Shown piece after piece: positions 1 through 12,220 of a stretch of DNA of 64,000 nucleotides. Every line of letters starts with the position of its first letter. The first letter of the stretch is position 1. The translations under genes were made by a program, and so were the position numbers. Origin of the DNA: Agroathelia rolfsii (taxonomy: Eukaryota; Basidiomycota; Agaricomycetes; Amylocorticiales; Amylocorticiaceae). Under the pieces are notes generated by a model that saw only the letters and a program-made list of their open reading frames with translations, made no database searches and was not told the DNA's origin. The stretch is from NCBI GenBank assembly GCA_018343915.1, contig JABRWF010000007.1, positions 3,410,001 to 3,474,000 on the forward strand. Direction: 5' to 3'.

Positions 1-1143
1 GAGAATCAGATGAGGACTAACCATTCGTGTAATTCATTTCCTAAGGCTCGCCACGGTGCAAGTAGCTTAGGAAATTTCCGCAAAATAGGGAAGATTTCGG
101 CACTAGGTAATTTATCAGCACCCATCGTTTCCGAAGACTGCGATATGTATGTTACCCACAAGTGGCTTCCTGGTGTGGCATGGTTTGCTAATGTAGACAT
201 GACATCATATATTTTATGCCTGAAACACTGCCTCAGGATGCCGAAATTAAGTAATAAAAAAGCCTGCTGACATTCGTTCGTTGTTGGAACTTCTATTCAA
301 CCGCTTGCCGTAAATATGGATCATTTGCACGCTGGATGCCTAATTATATGCAGTGAGAAGATGGGCAGGGGGATTCATTGAAAACTCGAGAAAACCATAC
401 ATAGCGACGGATCAACGAGAACCAGTGTTTGTCCTGTATTCCTTGGCCTTGATTTTCTATTCCTCTGACGGCGGTGATCTCCTCTAGAGCACTCTGATCG
501 CCATGCACCATAAGGTCCCACATCAGAACTCTTGATTCCAAGTCTTGCATTTTTTGTAATTTCTTCGAAGGGACGGGACCTAGAGCTCCTTGAAGTGTTT
601 TCCGTGCAACCTATATGTAGCATACAATTAGCTTCTTTTCCTTTTGAAGTTAGATGTGGATGAGTATTGATACCTTCCACTCTTCTCCGTATGGCAAAAA
701 TACGGGTCTTGAGCCAGCACTCATTAAATCATGTACAACGTACGGCGAAACACGGCTGGAGTATATCTTACTCCTGTTTCCGAGTACCTCGTCGGCGGCT
801 CGAGAAGAATTCAAGACAATAATAGTCTGCGGTCCAAGATGGAGAGAAAAGATTTCCCCGTATTGTCTTGCCCACTCCAGAAACTAATAGATAATATTTC
901 AGAGAAGTGCTCATGCGCACTTGAGCGTTCTTCCCTTAATACCTTAGGATGAGGACGAAGAATCGGTGTCTGGAAGTAATTGCCGAATATTGGAATGCCG
1001 CGTGGTCCAGGCGGCAGCTTTGAATTGTCCCAAAACTTGGTTCTATTTTTCCACAGGTAAAAGGTACATAAGACAAGAAGAGCAGTCGCAGCACAGAGAC
1101 CATTCAGTGAAGTCATGAGCGGGGTCGATGAGACTGGAGTCAA
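1..1143 (-). CDS. Cytochrome P450, N-terminal part, continues past left edge
   Basis: The reverse strand encodes the start of a microsomal fungal P450, a haem monooxygenase anchored in the ER. Exon 1 (1143 to 943) has a hydrophobic anchor (LCAATALLVLCTFYLW) and the proline hinge LPPGPRGIPIFGN. A 59-bp GT-AG intron (942-884) leads to an exon reading FLEWARQYGEIFSLHLG, then RSKIYSSR and FLPYGEEWK. After a second intron comes an exon with LESRVLMWDL and HWFSLIRRY. A P450-like stretch (AEIFPILRKFPKLLAPW) is visible near 30-110, in frame with a possible continuation beyond the edge. The I-helix, ExxR and Cys haem loop are off the window. Splicing between about 200 and 340 could not be resolved, so the gene may be damaged there. 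Met at 1116 is an alternative start. Substrate cannot be guessed. Confidence 0.8.
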
Positions 1144-4100
1144 ATCTCTACAATGGAGCTTTATATCAGAAATAGATATACGATCAAACGGAGTGAATTA
1201 TCTTATCATTGTCGAACGAATGGAATATGGTATCAGAAGAATCCATACAGCGGCAAGGAAGTTGTTGGTGACTATGGCCGCTGCCAATGGTAAGCGCCTC
1301 TGCGGCTGCTAAGAAGTAGAGAGAACATCATACTATGATGGAATTTGGCGGCCCGAGCGCTTCACTGGTCAGGTGTAGTTAGGAATTGTTCTCCCGTGCA
1401 AATGACTAGATTCTTGAATAAGAATTTTTGATTAAGCCAGAAATTTGTCGGTTATATCGCATAATAAAGATCTTATGGTCCGAGGGTTACACGGATGAAG
1501 ATAGTAATTGAAGGCAGAAGCCAACTTATGATATCGATTCGTCAGAATTCTGTCAGCATGGTTAGTCACGCTGTATTTTCACGTCAGAAGTTATTGATTA
1601 TACCTAATCATTGAAAGGCACGTGACTCGCCACCTTTCAATGGGCAAAGGTGAAACCAAAGACAAATGACGTGAAAAATCCAGTCAGTCAGCACTTCATT
1701 GATAATGAATGGCATATTCACTTATACGATATGCAAATTACAAGCTGATCAGTCAGAGAAAGCTGAGTTCACAGAAGGTATAAATTGCCTGACAAAATAT
1801 ACTAGTACAATATTAGTAGGGACTACAATGTTGGCAGCGCCATTCTGAATCATTCGGAAGCGGGAGTAAAAAAAACTTGCGCCTTCGGAGAAGGGATCGA
1901 GTGATGATCGTCTGCATGCTTTGATGGACAGAGAGCCGTTGGACTAGAAGTGAGCGCATCCGTGACTTCGACTTCCAAGCTAATTGTAAGAGAGCTTATT
2001 ATTACAAGAACGCGAAGTGCGTGCAGAGTACGACACGGTAATGGCTTGCATGAACAGAATGGATTTACACCGAACTTGATAGAAACAAAGAGGTTATTAC
2101 TTTACTTTGGCGAGTCAAAGCCAACCCTACGATCGGAAGTGGTCAAAAGACGTCAAAGAATAGTTATGTTTAAACCAGTAAGACTCGGATGGGGTAAGAA
2201 TGTGTATTTCAAAGATTGCACAAGTTCCGTGAAACAATAATCCAAGACTGCGAAGCTAGGACGAGAGGATTCAATAATGGACACAGCAACTTGAAGGCCT
2301 ACTAAGAGGGCGAACTCGGACACTAAGTCTAACGCGGAAGATTTGTGTCGCTAATATGGCAGGGCCGGACACACTATGTCAGCTTGGTAGTGTAGGGGAA
2401 GGAAAGAAGCCGAGCCTTAGTAAGCGGCTTGACTAGGGTCTGCCCCTTTTAAGCAATAGGCCAAGCCGGGGAGTACTTGAGAATAGCTATACCTCAGCGC
2501 CCCCAATGCTAGGTGTGGTATGTAATAGGGAGGTAGGTTAGGGAAACAAAACTGCGCTGCGCTATTGCACAGCTGCGAGTGAGGGCACTGAGTGAGTGCT
2601 CAGTGTGAACGGTCGTATCAGCGTTCGCTCTAGAAATGCGGCGGGGTCTGAATTCCAGCCTGTGGCTATGGCTTCCCAATGCCGAAACTCAACCTCGCAG
2701 GCTCGGAATCGTTTACATGTAACGGCAATACTCACGCGTGTGGCTGAAAAGAATTACAACCGCACGTTTCGGAATCCAGGTTCCCATATTCCAGCTCCAC
2801 TAAGATCCGAAATCTGGGCATTGCACGGCGACGATGCGTAAGTTTTACTCTAACTTGCGGCACAACCTCCGCTGTGAACACAATGCACTCTACGACCTCA
2901 AGTACAAACAATCGCCTCCGGCACCTAGAATAAACTAGTCATCGGTGCTTGTAAATACAGCTGCTAGCTCAACAGCATTGGAACATCATATGGACCTACG
3001 ATGGCCTAATTCTCACACCATCAAGCCCTTACGAGCCCTATCGTTTCTATTGTGCCACTACCCATATCATCCTGACTATCAATATGGCTCACACCGTTCT
3101 AATGACGTCCGACCTCTCATCTCCATTATCGCCTACGCCGCCGTTGCTGCTCACATGACTTCTGCCATCCTTATAAGTCTTTGCAATTCACGTCACTTAT
3201 TGTTCATGCTGACTTTGCTGCTGCTGCCCTCATTATCCTTGTCTTCATTGCTTCCCTTGCCACATGCATCATCCCTGTTACTCCTATTGGTCTTTTTGTC
3301 CTTATAGCATTACTTTTAGCGTTCTCATTATCATTGCCATCTCCGCCGTTGTATCCGCTGATTATGTCAGGCTCGTCGGCCTCACGCTCTTGCTGTCCAT
3401 CTCCTATTTTCCTTTTCAAATCCCCATATCTTCCTTGTCCTGTTGATCATACTTCCCTCTCCTGAAAGAGCCACTATCAAGGGAATTGAGGTCTGTTTCA
3501 GTTCTACCCACACGGGCGCATTATTGTACCGCCACTAGATATTCATCATCTCGGATTATATATGTTGATTTTAGTTCGAGGCATCAGGTAAAACACAGGA
3601 CAAAAACTGTAGTATCTCTAATTTTCAAGGGAAATAACACCATACCAATTTAGTAGTCATTGGTATATACGCGCGTGTAACATAACTTACCATCCCGTCT
3701 CGGGAAGTTGGATGGTCTAGTTCATACATGTCAGACTGCAATCAAGCTCTTTGATATGCATCTACGCATTATACTACTTTCAATATAGCGTACTATGCTT
3801 ACACAATCTATGATTTGGATGAAATGTAACTAATGCATTCAACGATATATATTACAAAGCACTGACACTCGCCTACACTAATCCATTCTGTGAATATTTT
3901 CACCAGTATCAAGACCTTGTCTCTGCAGATCGGATTGACGACTATATCAACGTTTGTCTTACTTACCGGAGTCCCGGTTATCCTTCCTGCCGGTGACCAT
4001 CACTTGATCTGCCAGTGGACGACCTTTGATTTGTGAGTTGTCTTCCAAGAAAGCTGTATTCGAAAGCCCTCATATGGTTAGCTGGAATTCGCTGGGAATA

Positions 4101-5539
4101 TCACACGAGCTTCTTATAGCGGCATAACGGCGCTCTGTGCCGTCAGTGCACATGTGGTACTCGATGTCAGCTGCCAGGTCACAATCTTGCACACCTGCAC
4201 ATTTATTGTTGTTACCCATACCATGCAAGCCTGCATTCGTCTCAGATATGACTGTTACTCCTAGTACGATTATCGAGCTACTTTCTTAGGCCCTGATGAT
4301 ATAGTGAAAAATGGAAGATGAAGCCCAGCCGCCAGCTGGCCCACTACTTCACCACGCATCATTTATAAGTGGAGGACTGAAAAAATGTGCCGTCAAACAT
4401 AGCTGTTATACACACGAACTGAAAAGCAAATCCTCAATTATTTGAATCTGCTAGATAGCTTAAGAACGCAAATACAGATATGAGCATTTCAAATTGGTAT
4501 GGTGCCAGCCTATCACAAAACATTTGTGATCCTGTGTCGGAAGAAAAGAAGAAATTCATCCGCAAGAAACCTTGAGCCCATGTCATGTGCCATACTGAAA
4601 GAAGCGCAGTGCCTATATGGAGGTAGCACTTGCATCGATATTTCAGTTCATATGCGTAATCAGCTGTCCTCGGTTTATGTGCCCAGTCGTTTTACTTAGA
4701 AATAAATAAACTTCCATTAATATCAAGCTCCTGCCAGTAGTGGATACTATTGAATTCGCGAGCTCCACCATGGGTAAGATGGGTTGTGAATGCTTACAAA
4801 CACATGTCATATTATAGATAGTACTAGTAGCTACTACATGCATTTATACCCAAGTAGGATAATAAAAGGAAATATCATGGAGAAAGGCGCATTCTCGCTT
4901 GAGATCGATCCTTAAGAACAAATGGAATTCAAATCTTGACAGGTACTAGTAGGTTGTGCCCGTGATTTCACGAGGGCTCCCCTGACAGTTTATTGTTAGG
5001 TCCGTGCCAGTGATACTCCAAGCTCTGATTCTATGCTCAGCATGATTTTGATAACGAATTGAAATATTTTCTTCTGTAGCATAATCATCACGAGCGGCAA
5101 CTCGGGGCGATGTCTTACTTATCCTATTCGAGTAAGTACAGCCTGAGTACTAGCGGTGATAAAGTAAAGATAGCATTAACGGCGGCTACTTGTTAAATTC
5201 GCCCATTTTCACAATTTCGCAGGCTCTACTACCCGCGGCTAGCAGAGTAAAGGTTCGGATATACTTTTCTACAAATATATGTTATCCAGTGCGCTTATTT
5301 GTACTTTTACCCAGGATAAAACGAAAGAACTGTCATAAAATGATCAGTTGAGGTCTGGGAGAGAAGATACATTTCTCTCACGAGCTCAATAATTAAAAAC
5401 TCATGGGAACTACTGGTGTCATAACCTTATTTCATTTTCGGAAACTTAATGAATCGCCCACTCAGAAATATATTTAAACAACATACAAACCCTCTTCCGA
5501 ATTGAAAATAACCCATATTCACTGTTCCACGTAGCCGAT
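1144..5539. other. Gene-poor stretch, no convincing gene
   Basis: No conserved coding exon was recognised. The segment is mostly AT-rich with frequent stops. At about 2380-2860 there is a GC-richer island that resembles no family I know. At 3040-3460 a pyrimidine-rich tract gives overlapping hydrophobic frames that shift frame and show no splice logic. The stretch could be old transposon debris, but no terminal repeats or polymerase motifs were found. Confidence 0.5.
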
Positions 5540-6300
5540 ATGTCACAGGCATCCGAATCCTACGAGCAGTTCTCCTCGAAGTTTGAACAGACCTTCACTG
5601 ATAAGATTAAGGATAAGTTTCCTGATATCCATACCGCTGCTATCGATACCACTATGACTACCAATCCAAAAGATTTTGATGAAACCCTTAAAAAATTTTA
5701 CTTTGCCGAACTGAAGGTTCTTTTAACCGCCGAGCTTTCCTCCTGGCCCAAACCTGATGGAGAAGCTGATACACCTGCGCTGCCCCCAGTGCAACCATAC
5801 TCTTTCAAGGCCGACTTCCACCAGACAAACCGTGGATTGAACACAATTCAGATTCCTGACAGGAAAATACGGTTCCGAACTAATCAAGACATAAGTATAG
5901 CTTTTTCTTATCTATGTCGTCGTAAAATGCTCAACTAAATGGACCTATCCTCAGACCCACCGGTCCGCGATATCGATGGAACCTGCGAGGTTTTTGAGCC
6001 CCCTGAGGGTCGATCCCATTATTCAGTAACGCCTCTTACGAATGGGTACTACCGTCTTTGTATCTTCAAGCCATCAAATCCATATGAGCGTACAGAGGTG
6101 TGTTTCCTAATTTTCTTGTGCCATTTGTGGTTAGAACTCCTCATGCTGTATTTTTCGGTCTAGTTCATCAGTAAGTATAAATATTTGGAATGATACTTTC
6201 TACATGCAACTGCTGAAAGTTTCAAGGTCATGGTCTTTTCGACCTTAATAAAGAGGAAGGAACAGGGGTTTGGGAAGTCGTCCCTGAGCCCAAGTCGTGA
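5540..6300 (+). CDS. Small conserved-looking hypothetical protein, three exons
   Basis: Family not recognised. The model has exon 1 at 5540-5894, a 60-bp intron (5895-5954, GTATAG...CCTCAG with a CTCAACT branch-like site), exon 2 at 5955-6097, a 125-bp intron ending GCTGAAAG, and exon 3 at 6220-6300. All junctions keep frame and give 192 residues. The N-terminal half (about 1-80) is charged and looks helical (YEQFSSKFEQTFTDKIKDKF). The middle has the Pro-rich linker PALPPVQPYSF. The C-terminal part, from about residue 115, looks like a small beta-rich domain (NGYYRLCIFKPSNPYERTE) ending near VWEVVPEPKS. No signal peptide or membrane segment is seen, so a cytosolic protein is inferred. A 7-nt mini-exon at 6164 is possible but would break the frame. 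Confidence 0.55.
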
Positions 6301-6628
6301 ATGAATACCTCAAGCTCAAGGTGGCTATGACCAGTTGACTGCAGCTGATCATGGCCATAATTCGGATTGTTTGCCCCCAATATTCTGCCCAAGACAGAAC
6401 CCTCTGCTTTTTTGACTGCTGCGGCGGTGTTTCCAAGTAGTTCTATCTTTACTCAGTTTTTCAGAAATTTATATATACCTGTCTATAAAACGTATTATTG
6501 TGTGTTAACAGAAGCTGGTATGCCACGGATGTACTATCATACGCTCACCCTATGCGTCAGGACATTCAAGCTAACTGAGTCCTAATAGTAGCGGTTTAAA
6601 TTGATGTAAGATGACCCACCGAAACACA
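6301..6628. other. Intergenic, nothing recognised
   Basis: This short AT-rich spacer lies between the small hypothetical gene and the inverted-repeat element. No gene or repeat was recognised. Confidence 0.5.
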
Positions 6629-6663
6629 ATGTATTACAGTTCCGGACAAGCAAAGGCAACAAT
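6629..6663 (+). repeat. Left terminal inverted repeat
   Basis: This is the left arm of the 35-bp inverted repeat. It differs from the right arm at two positions, both C/T transitions. Confidence 0.8.
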
Positions 6664-7184
6664 TCAAATTTCCCAGCCAAAAATTCATTTTTAACAAAGC
6701 CAACTCGGGACTGAGCTCCCAAAGATGGAATACGCTCAAAAATGCACTTCCGAAGTTTTCCCGCTTACTTTTTGACCGCCGCCAAATTTTGGCCAGAAAT
6801 TTTCGCAACATATATAGTAGTTTTATTAGAAGATTTTATCTTAGGCGGTACATCAGATGCACAAATGGTCTAAAAACAGCGCTTAAAGTCAATGTAGTCA
6901 ATGATATTACTTATTTAAAGCATTCACATGTTATTTCTAATCACGTGCTACGATATTAGTTTTATATAAATGGCACCATGTTGCTCCCAATGACGAGAAA
7001 AGGCTAAAAACGATTTTTCGTAAAAATTATCTATTTTTTTCCACCGCCGCCAAAATATTTGGACCTTGAAAATTTTTGTCAGATTTAGAAGGTATAACTG
7101 ATACCACTGTAATCAGCAATTGAAAAGGAGTCAATTGCGCCCGTTTTCAAGAATCAGCCTTCCTTCTTCGGGACATAAGCCGAG

Positions 7185-7219
7185 ATTGTTACCTTTGCTT
7201 GTCCGGAACTGTAGTACAT
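7185..7219 (-). repeat. Right terminal inverted repeat
   Basis: This is the right arm of the 35-bp inverted repeat. On the reverse strand it reads as the left arm with two substitutions. Confidence 0.8.
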
Positions 7220-7454
7220 GGCTCAGGTGTAAGCGGCGTAGGGCTGGGGGTTGTCTAATAGTGACTCTGATACCGAGTTTACTACTGGTTCAACTAATCA
7301 GTATAAACTTATCCACCGTGACTGGAGAATGATGCAAATGCTGCCAGTGACTCAAGGGATACGTCCGTATTAATCACAAGTGCTCTTGTCTATAACAAAC
7401 AACTTAGGGCAGCGGTGCGCAGGGGAGCATTGTAAAATGCTTCGATCCTCAGAC

Positions 7455-7682
7455 TTTCGCGACTCATCACAATTGATAATGATCCATCCTTTCATGACAT
7501 TTGATGGCAATTAATGACCCTCATGGCTTATCTTAACTAATTTCGCCCTTTCGCGATCCGTCACGACCTTACACGACTCGCTGCGATCATTAATGTCTCA
7601 TTACAATTTTTAATAACACTTCACGACCCTTCACGGCTCTTCAAAATCTCTCATGATTTATTACAATCTTTTATGACCATCG
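7455..7682 (+). repeat. Array of degenerate ~10-bp units
   Basis: About 22 consecutive units of 9-11 bp carry a loose core TCAYGACCCT, for example TTCATGAC, GTCACGACC, TTCACGACCC, TTCACGGCTC, CTCATGAT and TTTATGACC. Spacing stays near 10 bp over roughly 230 bp. Units are too diverged for a fresh minisatellite. No reading frame follows the repeat. The array lies between the MITE-like element and the 3' end of the GH5 gene. Confidence 0.55.
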
Positions 7683-8013
7683 GACTCTATTTCTTTTAAT
7701 AATAATATTATTATTATTTTCGAGTTTGAGTTTTCCGCCTAATGGATTCATACATATATGTATATATAGACCATACTTATTAACCTCCAATATAAACATC
7801 TTAATGCCTCTCAAGTGTATTGATGGCCGTAATCGATCGTTCATTATCTATCTTGCATCTTCCCTCCAGGTGGGTGGATCAAGCCCTATCAATATTATTT
7901 CTAGATGAAAATTCAACACACAAGTGATTATGATTCAAAGATATTCGCCCATAGTTCATTCCATACAAATACAATATTTGAGATTATCTCATGTGGAATC
8001 CAACTTCCTTGCC

Positions 8014-10230
8014 TTATGACCATAGCTTCGCGTCCTCCTTTAAAATATCGTTTAGCTCATCCCGCTTCAGGCAATTTTCAAACTTGAAACTCTGCGCAAT
8101 CTCATCTAACTCCGCCTCAGTTTTCCCCTTAAAATGCTCCGCCCACTCTCTGACCAAAAACTCGGCAAACATGAACGTCCTCGTGATCCTTGTAATCCTC
8201 CCCTCAAATCTCCACACAGGGAACGGATACAAATCTTGGTACTCCTTGGGCACCTCTGATGCGATGTGCGCAGTGAGCGGGTCATAGTACTGCTTAACGT
8301 GTCTATCGTCGGCACCCCAAGAGTCGATGGCCAGCCGGTGCTTCTTGGCGAGAAAGTCTTTGAAGAGCGTCATGTAGGGTGTTTCCGTTGAGACGTAGAC
8401 CATGCCTTGGAAGCCGATGTCTTTATATAGCCATATGGACCAGCTAAGTCGATCCTATCCATAAGTGGAATGATGAGCGCTATGGAATTTTTATACTATG
8501 AATACTCACCTGCCGATAAACCTCGAGCTGGTCTTTCAACACCTTATATCTGACCTTGTTAATATTCTCCGTCTCTTCTCCCTCGTATTGCTTTCTGGCA
8601 TATACAGGTCCCCATTCGCCGTTCCAGACACACAAACCGCGCTGGTCCATCCACTCCCGCTTCTTCTCGTAACTCCGACGGAGGTGTCTCTTCTGTTCCT
8701 CCGTACCGTTATAAACCTCGGTTGATGCTGGAAAACCAAAGAGCTTTTTTTTTTTTTAAATAAAAATAAAAAATAAAAAAGCGATATTAGTGGGGCTCCA
8801 AAAGTCTGCATTAGCCAACATCCCACGCACAGAGTAATCATGAATCGAATACGCCGTATTCCTCCACCTCGCATGCGCTTCGCCAAACTTTGAAAAATCC
8901 GACGCGAACGTGTTCCCATCCAGGAATAAGACGTGCTGTGCATCGATCGCGCGGATTGCATCATGCACACGGTCGTAAAACTCGACCAGGCGAGTGTGCT
9001 TCTCGTCCGCGGGCTCATTGAGGGGATTGTATCCCGCAATCCACCGGTTGGCTTTGTAATGCGCCGCGAGCTGCTCCCAGAGCCATACCACGCGGTCCTG
9101 GTGGTCTTTGTGCATCCAGAAGGCGGATATGTGTGTGCCGGAGTCGCTGTTATGGGTTGATGATCATGAAGACAATAAATATAATGTCGATCGTTTGAAT
9201 GTTATGCTTCGTTGGGAGGGGAGTGTACGACGAACGGCCTCACCTGTGCCACCCTGGGTTCTGTCCCCCAGGAGCGGTGTGGAGATCAAGGATCGTGTCT
9301 GGCATAAAACATTAAGCAACTTCGTCTTTGGATGTCTAGTACCCTGACAGAAAGGAAGAAAGAACGTACAGATTCCTTCCCGTGCGCATATGTCGACCAC
9401 TCGATCCAGGTGCTTAAACCCTTCCGGCTTCAACACGCGCGGGTTCATATCATCTAACATATTTTCCCACCATTAATCACAGTCTTCTCTGCGTAAATTG
9501 CCTCGTCGTCAAGTCGGGACGAACCTTCAAAGTGTCGATAGTTGAACGGGATCCGGATGCAATTCAAGCCTAGGCTCTTGAAGAACTTGGCATCGGACTC
9601 GGTGAAGAAGTATTCGAGGAACTGTTACGTATGAAAAAAAAAATTCATTCGTTGGATGATATATGAATCATGAGTTCCGAGTCGGGAGATGATGATATTT
9701 ATTCATTTATACGAACCTTATCGAAGAAAAACTGGGACTTCTCTGGCCCAATGACGCTAGCTAATTCTTCCCGAATCTGGTATTCACATCCGGGGTAGCC
9801 TAGAGATGCAATGATGATAGTAACAAGGGAACCGGGGGAGGGGGGGAATGGGAAGAGAAAAAGGGTATGAGCTGCCCATCTCCTCGGATTCAAGTTCCAA
9901 AGCAGAGTATTCATACTTACCGCTTATAAAGTTCTCCATACTGTACTCAGTAGAAGTATAACATATGCATGTGCAACAAGATCATCCGATTAAACCCATT
10001 AGCGTTCAGGTTTCCACTTGTATAGCTGTGCAATGCATAGCGGGATCGATGGCAAATAGGTGAACTGCTTACTGACTTCATCCATCCGCCCAGCCCTGCA
10101 CCACGCAGGATCACCTCTTGATCATTGGAATCAACCACTGTTGAAACGCAGATTAGCCTGTGCGCCTGTTTCCATATGGCGTATATTGCATAGTTTTACA
10201 TTTAGTGCCAGATACGTGGATGAACGACAT
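8014..10230 (-). CDS. Glycoside hydrolase family 5 protein (exo-beta-glucanase/glucosidase-like)
   Basis: The gene encodes a GH5 retaining beta-glycosidase of about 500 residues. The true start is a small first exon at 10230-10200 ([10 protein letters not shown]) joined across a 62-bp intron to [19 protein letters not shown]. Further small exons give [32 protein letters not shown] and [15 protein letters not shown]. The acid/base Glu lies in YNPLNEP and the nucleophile Glu in [11 protein letters not shown], both intact. The last exon (8403-8014) is a tail of about 130 residues. One intron contains a poly-T run (8747-8757 on the plus strand). No signal peptide is seen, so an intracellular or membrane-lipid glucosidase role is possible; the subfamily cannot be set by eye. 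Confidence 0.88.
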
Positions 10231-11061
10231 GATTAGACGCTCCACTAATACGATAGAGTTGTGATTGAATGTTGTTGAGTACTAAGAGCAACCTGAGGGT
10301 GCCGGTGGTACGACATTAGTACTGTAGCGCTAACGCCAACAGATGGCGATGACAACATGACTGGTCAGCTGATGATAAAGAAATAACCAAGTTCACCAAA
10401 CCATGCGATCACGACTCCGCCCGGTCCAAGTGTGGCTTGATGATTGGGCGGGCCGTTGGTTCAAACGGAACTTTTTTGGGGGGACGGCGCCGCCGCATCC
10501 GTCATCAACGTTGCATCAATATGACCCAATATAAGCATTTCTCCGTGGCTCGTAGTACTACGGTGGCAGTATGCCACCGTAGGAAATTGGTACCCCACAA
10601 TCGGTTTTTGTTTTCGTGATCGTTGCTTTGGTAAAAGTTCATTTCATAGGATAGACGTGTTTCGTTGATCATTCAGAGAACGCCCAATGTAATATCCGCT
10701 TTTCCGGGATCCCAAATCATGGGGGGCAGAGCAGTAGCACAGTGGATTCTTTGAGGGTCTTCGGGGGAGGTATAAAAAAAAAGATGTGATGTTATAGTAC
10801 CAGGGATACACCGGTGAATTCCCTTACTGACAAGAAACATTTAAGCGGCCGAGTGATGTTGAAAAATTCAAGCCTTTACTTGCAACTGCCACTTGAACAG
10901 AAGTCACAGAACGCTTGAAAAAGTGTTGATGCGCCTCGCTTAGATTCCGCAGCTTGTTTATTTAACTGTTTCGAAGATTCGGGAAAGCAAGCAAGGAAAA
11001 GTGACGAGGACAACGACAACAAGCGAATAGGTACTTTGATAGTAAAAAAGGTAAAAACTTT
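10231..11061. other. Intergenic, upstream of GH5 gene
   Basis: This spacer holds the putative promoter of the GH5 gene (reverse strand) and the 3' flank of the tRNA. No TATA box at a convincing distance and no gene were recognised. A short palindrome GTACTACGGTGGCAGT / ATGCCACCGTAG occurs near 10555-10582. Confidence 0.45.
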
Positions 11062-11148
11062 TTCGGATACGGGGAATCGAACCCCGAGCTGCCGCGGAAC
11101 TACTCCGATAATGAGAGGCGGCAATGTTAGCCGTTACACCATATCCGA
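11062..11148 (-). tRNA. tRNA-Glu(CTC) with 15-nt intron
   Basis: The reverse strand folds as a 72-nt tRNA plus intron. The acceptor stem is TCGGATA/TATCCGA with discriminator A. The A-box region reads TGGTGTAACGGCTAAC and the B-box GGTTCGATTCC. The anticodon stem is GCCGC/GCGGC and the loop contains CTC (11115-11113). The 15-nt intron (11111-11097) sits one base 3' of the anticodon, the normal place for nuclear tRNA introns. A second tRNA-Glu with anticodon TTC and no intron lies at 51065-51136. Confidence 0.93.
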
Positions 11149-12188
11149 TTGATTGATTGGTATTGGTAATGTAAATTGTCTAGCAAAATTGATTCAAATG
11201 TGCTTTTGTCGAAATGATAAAATTTTTGAAGATGAACATCGACTTGGGCAACTATTTGAAATTTCCAGGTGAAAGGAAATAAGAGGTATCTCAAAAAGAG
11301 TCTTCGGAATTGCGGATTAGCAACGAATTAACTACTGGCAAATCCCACGGCCCGGTTGCTAACGGCATAACAGAGTTGAAAGTGAGATTCCAGGGCAAAA
11401 TAAGTATTAGGTGGCAAGGATAGATAAATGCAAGAAGATATTGAGATCGCAGCGTTTCAGAGTGCTATGAAAAGAACATCGCCATGGCATATAATGAGCC
11501 GCTTCAATGAAGACGATGCAGGCACTGAATATGACGTCTTCTTTTTTCATAATTCAGGTTCGAGGACAAAGAACACGCTTGCGCTCATAAAGTCCACCCG
11601 GAATCTCGAGGCGGAACAAGCAAGTAGACAGCGGCTGGGTATGTGCGTCTGATCGATAGATGACTTGTGTTCATTTCAAGGCTGGTACTATGGAAGTTAC
11701 TGCTGGCAAAATAGCCACCACTCGATCATGTACGGCGTCCAAAGAGTGATTATTGCACCCGGCGTCGAGCGGGTTTCTCCGGGCCCCGGTGGATTGCGCT
11801 GCAAGCTGTAAACCCTGACTTCTGTTGGACGATGAGATGGTCAACGTAGCAGTGTCAAGTTGAAATCCGAGTCTGAAAATGTGGAAGGCTGTTACCACAC
11901 GTCAAACAGGTTTTTGACGACGATGATGGATCCTGGTCGAGATTGATGTCTGTGTATGATTTGTTGCCAAAGCCGTGTCGCTGCGGTGATGATGCTCTCG
12001 ATAGTAGTGTTGATAATGCGCAAGAAATGCAGGGCTTGGCAATGGGAACGGGCTCAGTAAAGAGCCTGGGCGCAGCGTAATTATTATAATGGCTTCTTCT
12101 GGTTGTTGTGGTGACAGCTTGAATATGACCTCATGCACTTTGCTCTCTCTCGCTTGTTCTTCCACTCATCTGCTGCTTAAAAGTCTTG

Positions 12189-12220
<32 letters not shown>

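Larger units (their letters stand above)
6629..7219. mobile_element. MITE-like non-autonomous DNA transposon
   Basis: A 35-bp sequence at 6629-6663 recurs in inverted orientation at 7185-7219 with 33 of 35 positions equal. The core is TTACAGTTCCGGACAAGCAA. The element is 591 bp and has no credible transposase reading frame. Both ends start ATGTA. A TA dinucleotide lies two to three bases before the shared ACAGT, so a TA-target (Tc1/mariner-type) or related family is possible but not proven. Inside, two direct copies of a motif containing ACCGCCGCCAAA (near 6775 and 7042) point to internal duplication. The paired ends are direct observation; the family is inference. Confidence 0.75.

Noticed and set aside
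4838..4870. Similarity to 50991-51030 (TGCATTTAT, CCCAAGT, AGTAGGATAA)
   Set aside because: The match is short and gapped and no flanking similarity or inverted ends could be seen.
10138..10138. ATG at 10138 as the start of the GH5 gene
   Set aside because: It spans a splice acceptor; the upstream exon [10 protein letters not shown] joins in frame and fits the family better.
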